Source: Sphingopyxis sp. YF1
Lineage (GTDB): Bacteria > Pseudomonadota > Alphaproteobacteria > Sphingomonadales > Sphingomonadaceae
Assembly: GCF_022701295.1 (NCBI RefSeq)
Contig: NZ_CP033204.1
Span: forward strand, 3,686,501 to 3,750,500
DNA length: 64,000 bases
Direction: 5' to 3'
The position numbers were made by a program, and so were the translations under genes. Below the pieces are notes generated by a model. The model was not told the origin of the DNA, did no database searches, and saw nothing but the letters and a program-made list of their open reading frames with translations. Shown here in pieces: positions 57,752 to 64,000 of the stretch (positions within the stretch are counted from its first letter, which is position 1; each line of letters opens with the position of its first letter).

Positions 57752-58132
57752 TTACGCCTCTTCTTCCTGTTCGCGGACGACGATGCGGATGCGGCTGAAC
57801 GGCTTGACGATCCGGGTCGACTTGCCGCGGCCACGAGCGTGCCAGCGCTTCATCGAGATCGACTTGCCGACGCTCGCTTCCTTGACGACCAGTGCGTCGA
57901 CGTCGAGGTTGTGGTTGTTTTCCGCGTTGGCGACAGCGCTGGCGAGAACCTTGCGCACGTCGACGGCCATCGCCTTCTTCGAGAAAGCGAGGACGTTCAT
58001 CGCGTCTTCGACCTTGCGACCGCGGATCAGCGCGGCAACGAGGTTGAGCTTCTGAGCCGAACCGCGAATCTGGGTGCCGACCGACAGCGCCTCGTTATCC
58101 GCAACGCGGCGGGGGGACTTTTCCTTGCCCAT
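57752..58132 (-). CDS. rplV: 50S ribosomal protein L22
   Basis: 126 residues. The beta-hairpin [20 protein letters not shown] of L22, which lines the exit tunnel, is present. The C-terminus is short. Confidence 0.96.
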   Translation of the reverse strand: MGKEKSPRRVADNEALSVGTQIRGSAQKLNLVAALIRGRKVEDAMNVLAFSKKAMAVDVRKVLASAVANAENNHNLDVDALVVKEASVGKSISMKRWHARGRGKSTRIVKPFSRIRIVVREQEEEA

Positions 58133-58407
58133 TAGCGTTTGCCCTTCTTGTCAGCCGCGTGGCCGGGGAAGAAGCGCGTCGGGGCGAATTCGCCCAGCTT
58201 CATGCCGACCATGTCTTCGTTGACCGACACCGGCACGAACTTGCGACCGTTGTAGACGTTGAAGGTCAGCCCCACGAACTGCGGGAGGATGGTGGACCGG
58301 CGCGACCAGGTCTTGATCGGGGCAGAGCTGCCGCCGTCCTGGGCCGTTTCGGCTTTCTTGAGGAGATGAAGGTCGACGAACGGACCCTTCCAGACCGAGC
58401 GAGCCAT
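58132..58407 (-). CDS. rpsS: 30S ribosomal protein S19
   Basis: 91 residues; [18 protein letters not shown] and [18 protein letters not shown] are S19 signatures. ATG overlaps nothing upstream; stop shares a base with rplV start region. Confidence 0.97.
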   Translation of the reverse strand: MARSVWKGPFVDLHLLKKAETAQDGGSSAPIKTWSRRSTILPQFVGLTFNVYNGRKFVPVSVNEDMVGMKLGEFAPTRFFPGHAADKKGKR

Positions 58408-58410
58408 GGC

Positions 58411-59247
58411 TTACCTCTTCTTCTTCGCGTGACGCGACCGGATGATCATCTTGTCGGTCGACTTGTTATGGCGCGTGCGAGCACCCTTGGTCGGCTTGCC
58501 CCACGGGGTAACCGGATGACGGCCACCCGAGGTGCGGCCCTCACCACCACCGTGCGGGTGGTCGACCGGGTTCTTGGCGACGCCGCGGGTCAGCGGACGC
58601 TTGCCCAGCCAGCGGTTGCGGCCGGCCTTGCCCAGGTTGGTGTTCTGGTTGTCGGGGTTCGACACCGCGCCGACCGTGCCCATGCACTCGCCGCGGATAT
58701 AACGCTGTTCGCCCGAACCGAGACGCACGATCACGAGACCGCGATCACGACCGACGACCTGTGCATAGGTGCCAGCCGAACGGGCGATCTGGCCACCCTT
58801 GCCCGGCTTCATCTCGATATTGTGGACGATCGTGCCGACCGGCATCTGCGACAGTTCCATCGCATTGCCCGGCTTCACGTCGGTCTTCTTGCCCGCGACA
58901 ATCGTGTCGCCCACGCCCAGGCGCTGCGGCGCGAGGATATAGGCGAGCTCGCCGTCTTCATACTTCACCAGCGCGATGAAGGCGGTACGGTTGGGGTCAT
59001 ATTCCAGCCGCTCGACGGTGGCCGGCATGTCCCACTTGCGACGCTTGAAGTCGATGAAGCGGTACTTCTGCTTGTGGCCGCCGGCGATGCCGCGCGAAGT
59101 GACATGGCCCTTGTTGTTGCGGCCGCCGGTCTTGCGCTTGCCTTCGGTCAGCGCCTTGACGGGCTTGCCCTTCCACAGGTGCGACTTGTCGACAAGGATC
59201 AGGCCGCGCTGGGCGGGGCTGGTCGGATTGTAGGATTTGAGTGCCAT
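58411..59247 (-). CDS. rplB: 50S ribosomal protein L2
   Basis: 278 residues. The [19 protein letters not shown] loop (near the peptidyl transferase centre) and [14 protein letters not shown] are intact. Confidence 0.97.
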   Translation of the reverse strand: MALKSYNPTSPAQRGLILVDKSHLWKGKPVKALTEGKRKTGGRNNKGHVTSRGIAGGHKQKYRFIDFKRRKWDMPATVERLEYDPNRTAFIALVKYEDGELAYILAPQRLGVGDTIVAGKKTDVKPGNAMELSQMPVGTIVHNIEMKPGKGGQIARSAGTYAQVVGRDRGLVIVRLGSGEQRYIRGECMGTVGAVSNPDNQNTNLGKAGRNRWLGKRPLTRGVAKNPVDHPHGGGEGRTSGGRHPVTPWGKPTKGARTRHNKSTDKMIIRSRHAKKKR

Positions 59248-59268
59248 TTTCTCTGCCTTTCCCTACGC

Positions 59269-59577
59269 TCAGACGCCCGTGGTGACGTCGATCGACTGGC
59301 CTTCGGCCAGACGAACGATCGCCTTTTTCACGTCGCTGCGGGTGTAGGGCTTGCCCTTCCAGCGCTTGGTCTTGCCCTTGGTGACGAGCGTGTTGACGCC
59401 GATCACCTTGACATCGAACAGCGCCTCGACGGCGGCCTTGATGGCGGGCTTGGTCGCGTCGTTTGCAACCTTGAACACCACCGCGTTGTTTTCGCTGAGC
59501 AGCGTCGACTTCTCGGTGATCACCGGAGCGAGGATCACGTCGTAGTGACGCGCGTCGATGGTCTTTGCCTTAGCCAT
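59269..59577 (-). CDS. rplW: 50S ribosomal protein L23
   Basis: 102 residues. [34 protein letters not shown] covers the L23 fold (core [10 protein letters not shown]). Binds trigger factor and SRP at the exit tunnel. Overlaps rplD by eight bases. Confidence 0.96.
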   Translation of the reverse strand: MAKAKTIDARHYDVILAPVITEKSTLLSENNAVVFKVANDATKPAIKAAVEALFDVKVIGVNTLVTKGKTKRWKGKPYTRSDVKKAIVRLAEGQSIDVTTGV

Positions 59578-60196
59578 TGCAGCGGGCCTCCAGCTGTTCG
59601 ACCGCCGCGCGGGTCAGGACCAGCGTGTCGGCACGGATGATGTCGTAGACGTTGGCACCGATCGCCGGCAGCGCGTCGACGCCGATGAGGTTGGCCGACG
59701 CCTGGGCGAAGCTCGCATGCACCGCATCGCCGTCGATGAAGAGCGCGCGGTTGCCGAGGTCGAGCTTGCCGAGCTGGCCGGCGAGCGCCTTGGTCTTGGC
59801 ATCCTTGAGCTCGAGCGTGTCGAGAACGACAAGCTTGCCGCCCTTCGCCTTGTCGCTGAGCGCCATCTTGAGGCCGAGCGTGCGAATCTTCTTGTTCAGC
59901 GAGTGGCCGAAAGTGCGGGCCCGGGGGCCATGCGCCTTGCCACCGCCGATGAAGATCGGGGCTGCACGATCGCCGTGACGCGCGGTACCGCCGCCCTTCT
60001 GGCGACCGAACTTCTTGCCGGTGCGGGCAACGTCGCTGCGCTCGCGGGCGGCGCGGGCGGGGCCGCGGCGCTTTTCGAGCTGCCAGGCAACGACGCGGTG
60101 CAGGATGTCCGCACGCGCGTCAACGCCGAAGACGTCGTCGTTAAGGTCGATGTCGGCGCCAGCCTTGCCATCGAGGGTCTGAACCTTGACCTTCAT
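59570..60196 (-). CDS. rplD: 50S ribosomal protein L4
   Basis: 208 residues; [31 protein letters not shown] (core GGGTARHGD) is the L4 extended loop. In E. coli L4 autogenously controls this operon by attenuation; whether the same holds here is unknown. Confidence 0.96.
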   Translation of the reverse strand: MKVKVQTLDGKAGADIDLNDDVFGVDARADILHRVVAWQLEKRRGPARAARERSDVARTGKKFGRQKGGGTARHGDRAAPIFIGGGKAHGPRARTFGHSLNKKIRTLGLKMALSDKAKGGKLVVLDTLELKDAKTKALAGQLGKLDLGNRALFIDGDAVHASFAQASANLIGVDALPAIGANVYDIIRADTLVLTRAAVEQLEARCNG

Positions 60197-60198
60197 GA

Positions 60199-60972
60199 TC
60201 AGGACTCCTGTGCGCCGTCGGTGCCGGCGGTGTCGACGACGGCGTCCTCGGCCGGCGTTTCAACCGGCGCGTCAGCCGGGGCAGTGTTGCTGTTCGCCGC
60301 GCTCTTGATGCCCGCCGGATAGGGAGCTTCGGGATGGCGCGGCAGCTTGACCGCATCGCGGACCATCAGCCAGCCGCCCTTCGAGCCCGGGACCGAACCC
60401 TTGACGAAGAGAAGACCGCGCTCGACGTCGGTGCGAACGATTTCGAGATTCTGCTGGGTGCGGTTGCGCGCGCCCATGTGGCCGGCCATCTTCTTGTTCT
60501 TGAAGACGCGGCCCGGATCCTGGCGGTTACCGGTCGAACCATGCGCGCGGTGGCTGATCGACACGCCGTGGCTGGCGCGCATGCCTCCGAAACCCCAGCG
60601 CTTCATCGCACCGGCAAAGCCCTTGCCCTGCGTGACGCCCTGGATGTCGACGATCTGGCCGGCGACGAAATGGTCGGCCGACAGTTCGGCGCCGACATCG
60701 AGCGTGGCGTCGTCGGCCACGCGGAATTCGACGACCTTCGCCTTGGGTTCGACTTCGGCCTTGCCGAAAGCGCCGCGCTGCGGCTTGGCAACGTTCTTCG
60801 CCTTGGCCGAGCCTGCACCGAGCTGGACGGCCACATAGCCGTCGCGTTCCTTATCGCGCACAGAGATGACCTGGCAGCCTTCGAGGCTCAGGACGGTGAC
60901 GGGCACGTGGCGTCCGTCGTCCTGAAACAGGCGGGTCATCCCCATTTTCTTCGCGATCACGCCAGTCCGCAT
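60199..60972 (-). CDS. rplC: 50S ribosomal protein L3
   Basis: 257 residues; [20 protein letters not shown] start and the [24 protein letters not shown] loop (core [16 protein letters not shown]). C-terminus has an Ala/Pro/Thr-rich extension. ATG at 60972 chosen over upstream in-frame ATGs. Confidence 0.95.
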   Translation of the reverse strand: MRTGVIAKKMGMTRLFQDDGRHVPVTVLSLEGCQVISVRDKERDGYVAVQLGAGSAKAKNVAKPQRGAFGKAEVEPKAKVVEFRVADDATLDVGAELSADHFVAGQIVDIQGVTQGKGFAGAMKRWGFGGMRASHGVSISHRAHGSTGNRQDPGRVFKNKKMAGHMGARNRTQQNLEIVRTDVERGLLFVKGSVPGSKGGWLMVRDAVKLPRHPEAPYPAGIKSAANSNTAPADAPVETPAEDAVVDTAGTDGAQES

Positions 60973-61274
60973 GATCATACTCCTCAACAGAGGCCGGGCG
61001 GACCATTCCGCACGGCTTGCGGGACCTCGCCGGACATCGCCCGACGAGAACCCTCCCAGCCCGAAATTTGATGCATCGCCCCGTCCGGGCTGAGGTGCCG
61101 TCCTCCGTTGAGAGGCGCGGCGAGACGGGGGACGCGGCCCGGACCATGCTGCCTTCCGGAGAAGGCGGTCCGGCGGTATCCACCCTATCGTCGGTCCGGA
61201 TCGCTCCGGACTTGTGCCATCGCCGAAGCGGCTGGCCGATAGAGGCCCCGGATCAGGTCCGGGGCTGCGCTGGC
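60973..61274. other. Unusually long rpsJ-rplC gap with hairpin
   Basis: 302 bp in the S10 operon where most bacteria have a few tens of bases. It carries a 7-bp hairpin CCCCGGA-TCAGG-TCCGGGG (61246-61264), just downstream of rpsJ on the transcribed strand, and repeated TCCGGA palindromes nearby. No convincing ORF. An internal promoter, attenuator or RNA-binding site is possible. Confidence 0.6.
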
Positions 61275-61586
61275 TTACGCCAGCTTGATCTCGACGTTCA
61301 CGCCAGCAGCGAGGTCGAGCTTCATCAGCGCGTCGACCGTCTGCGGGGTGGGCTGCACGATGTCGAGCAGCCGCTTGTGGGTACGCACCTCAAACTGCTC
61401 GCGCGACTTCTTGTCGACATGCGGACCGCGGTTCACGGTGAATTTTTCGATGCGCGTCGGCAGCGGGATAGGACCGCGAATGAGAGCGCCCGTGCGACGT
61501 GCCGTGTCGGCGATGTCGGTGGTGGCCTGATCGAGCACGCGGTGATCAAAGGCCTTCAGGCGAATGCGAATATTCTGCGTTTCCAT
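61275..61586 (-). CDS. rpsJ: 30S ribosomal protein S10
   Basis: 103 residues; [20 protein letters not shown] and [36 protein letters not shown] (core [14 protein letters not shown]) are S10 signatures, including the NusB-binding side. First gene of the S10 block after tuf. Confidence 0.97.
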   Translation of the reverse strand: METQNIRIRLKAFDHRVLDQATTDIADTARRTGALIRGPIPLPTRIEKFTVNRGPHVDKKSREQFEVRTHKRLLDIVQPTPQTVDALMKLDLAAGVNVEIKLA

Positions 61587-61689
61587 GACTGTTCCAGTCG
61601 AATCCCGTCTGACGATGCGAAAGAGCCGAAATGGCCTGCTCCGGCCCCCTGTTGGAAGCCGGCCCGGCCATCAAAAACCTTTAAGCTAC

Positions 61690-61722
61690 GAGCCGCGCGA
61701 ATCAGTCCGAATCGCGCGGCTC
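61690..61722 (-). terminator. Terminator-like hairpin after tuf
   Basis: Perfect 11-bp stem GAGCCGCGCGA (61690-61700) / TCGCGCGGCTC (61712-61722), 12 bases past the tuf stop. On the minus strand a short T-run (GGTTTTTG) follows about 11 bases later. It may partially separate fusA-tuf transcripts from the S10 operon. Confidence 0.6.
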
Positions 61723-61733
61723 GCGGCCCTATA

Positions 61734-62924
<1,191 letters not shown>

Positions 62925-63005
62925 GATATTGAACCTTCTTGTTCGATGTTGGGTTGATCAGTTTGGACGAGCCTGCTGAATCAGGCGCCGCCCTTAGTAG
63001 GTCTT

Positions 63006-63030
63006 GCCGCGCGGTGCAAGCCCGCGCGGC
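63006..63030 (-). terminator. GC-rich hairpin between fusA and tuf
   Basis: 9-bp stem GCCGCGCGG / CCGCGCGGC with loop TGCAAGC, between the fusA stop and the tuf start on the minus strand. No T-run, so it may attenuate or stabilise the transcript, not fully end it. Confidence 0.45.
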
Positions 63031-63039
63031 CCGGACCCA

Positions 63040-64000
63040 TCAGGCCATCTTGGCCTTCACTTCTTCCGCCACGTTGGTCGGCACTTCCTCATAATGCGAG
63101 AATTGCATCGAGTATTGCGCGCGGCCCTGCGTGAACGAGCGCAGCTGGTTGACGTAACCGAACATGTTCGCCAGCGGCACCATCGCCTCGACGACCTGGG
63201 CATTGCCGCGGCTGTCGGTGCCCTGGATCTGTCCGCGGCGGCTGTTGAGATCGCCGATCACGTCGCCCATGAACTCCTCGGGAGTCACGACCTCGACCTT
63301 CATCACCGGCTCAAGCAGCTTGATGCCGGCCTTCGCCGCCACTTCGCGCATCGCCGCACGGCCCGCGATTTCGAACGCCAGCGCCGACGAGTCGACGTCG
63401 TGGTACGCACCGTCGGTCAGACGGATTTCGAAGTCGATGATCGGGAAGCCGATCATGTGGCCGTTCTCGGCGCTCTCGCGCATGCCCTTTTCGACCGACG
63501 GGATATATTCGCGCGGAATGTTACCGCCCTTGATCTCGTCGATGAAGGTGATGCCCGAGCCGCGCTCGCCGGGGGCGACGCTGACCTTGACGCGGCCGAA
63601 CTGGCCCGAGCCGCCCGACTGCTTCTTGTGGGTGTAGTCGATGTCGACCGGCTTCGCGAGCGATTCGCGGTACGCCACCTGCGGCGCGCCGACGTTCGCC
63701 TCGACCTTGAACTCGCGCTTCATGCGATCGACGAGAATGTCGAGGTGAAGCTCGCCCATGCCCTTGATGATCGTCTGGCCCGATTCATGGTCGGTCGACA
63801 CGCGGAACGAGGGATCCTCGGCCGCGAGGCGGTTGAGCGCGATGCCCATCTTTTCCTGGTCGGCCTTGGTCTTGGGTTCGACCGACAGCTCGATAACCGG
63901 CTCGGGGAATTCCATCCGCTCGAGGATGATCGGCGCGTTGGTGGCGCAGAGCGTGTCCCCGGTGGTGGTTTCCTTGAGGCCCGCGAGCGCGACGATGTCG
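63040..64000 (-). CDS. fusA: Elongation factor G, partial (N-terminus beyond window edge)
   Basis: The last about 319 residues of EF-G are visible: end of domain II, then domains III-V, with [60 protein letters not shown] (the EF-G C-terminal motif) and [20 protein letters not shown]. The G domain and start lie beyond 64000. Member of the str operon ahead of tuf. Confidence 0.97.
   Translation of the reverse strand, partial: DIVALAGLKETTTGDTLCATNAPIILERMEFPEPVIELSVEPKTKADQEKMGIALNRLAAEDPSFRVSTDHESGQTIIKGMGELHLDILVDRMKREFKVEANVGAPQVAYRESLAKPVDIDYTHKKQSGGSGQFGRVKVSVAPGERGSGITFIDEIKGGNIPREYIPSVEKGMRESAENGHMIGFPIIDFEIRLTDGAYHDVDSSALAFEIAGRAAMREVAAKAGIKLLEPVMKVEVVTPEEFMGDVIGDLNSRRGQIQGTDSRGNAQVVEAMVPLANMFGYVNQLRSFTQGRAQYSMQFSHYEEVPTNVAEEVKAKMA

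Noticed and set aside
60851..61183. 110-codon minus-strand ORF in the rpsJ-rplC gap as a gene
   Set aside because: It runs into rplC in another frame, has Arg/Pro-rich shadow-like composition and no ribosome-binding site.

Overview
The window is a GC-rich chromosomal segment with dense coding, short gaps and many overlapping stop/start codons. Its proteins look like those of an alphaproteobacterium of the Sphingomonadales; a Sphingopyxis-like organism is my best inference from protein content and synteny (for example DUF3576-leuS-lptE-holA, a four-Cys adenylate kinase, BamE divergent from a cytochrome bc1 chaperone plus YceD). No rRNA, tRNA, CRISPR array, transposase or prophage was found.

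Region 1 (1-16 kb): the end of a glutaminase gene; a 7TM-type GGDEF protein; a coupled VOC / ArsR-type regulator / SRPBCC operon behind an AT-rich 24-bp dyad; the leftward operon DUF3576-leuS-lptE-holA; a secreted hypothetical; a ThiE-like protein; the PLP homeostasis protein YggS; an orphan PhnD-like binding protein; rpmG with its own terminator; a TonB; gltX; and glutamine-dependent nadE.

Region 2 (16-36 kb): prs, a cardiolipin-synthase-like PLD protein, hisN, a small outer-membrane barrel, a VOC protein, rpmI-rplT with a textbook terminator, an AraC-type regulator whose ribosome-binding site lies in a hairpin, pheST, a type B chloramphenicol (xenobiotic) acetyltransferase, a HAMP-GAF-GGDEF protein, and the leftward pair mutS-glnD.

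Region 3 (36-49 kb) is the accessory-flavoured part: a hemerythrin, a Sel1-repeat protein, a coupled polysaccharide deacetylase plus formyltransferase, a PspC-domain protein behind a near-consensus sigma-54 promoter, a MoxR ATPase, a TPR/2OG-oxygenase protein, a soluble chemoreceptor, a malic enzyme-phosphotransacetylase fusion, bamE, the bc1 chaperone gene, yceD and a periplasmic SRPBCC protein.

Region 4 (49-64 kb) is the leftward str-S10-spc cluster from fusA (partial) and tuf to secY and adk. It has two local departures from the usual arrangement: a 302-bp hairpin-bearing gap between rpsJ and rplC, and a DUF1737 gene between rpmD and rplO. Two families of short intergenic repeats are present: a 36-bp element at the convergent gene ends near 30.1 and 46.25 kb, and a CATTGCGAGCGAAGCG palindrome near 49.0 kb with a partial copy near 2.3 kb.

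Most of the window is ordinary housekeeping sequence. The least explained and most testable items are the deacetylase/formyltransferase pair, the sigma-54 promoter of the lone PspC gene, the ArsR-type operon with its operator-like dyad, and the shared convergent-end repeat.
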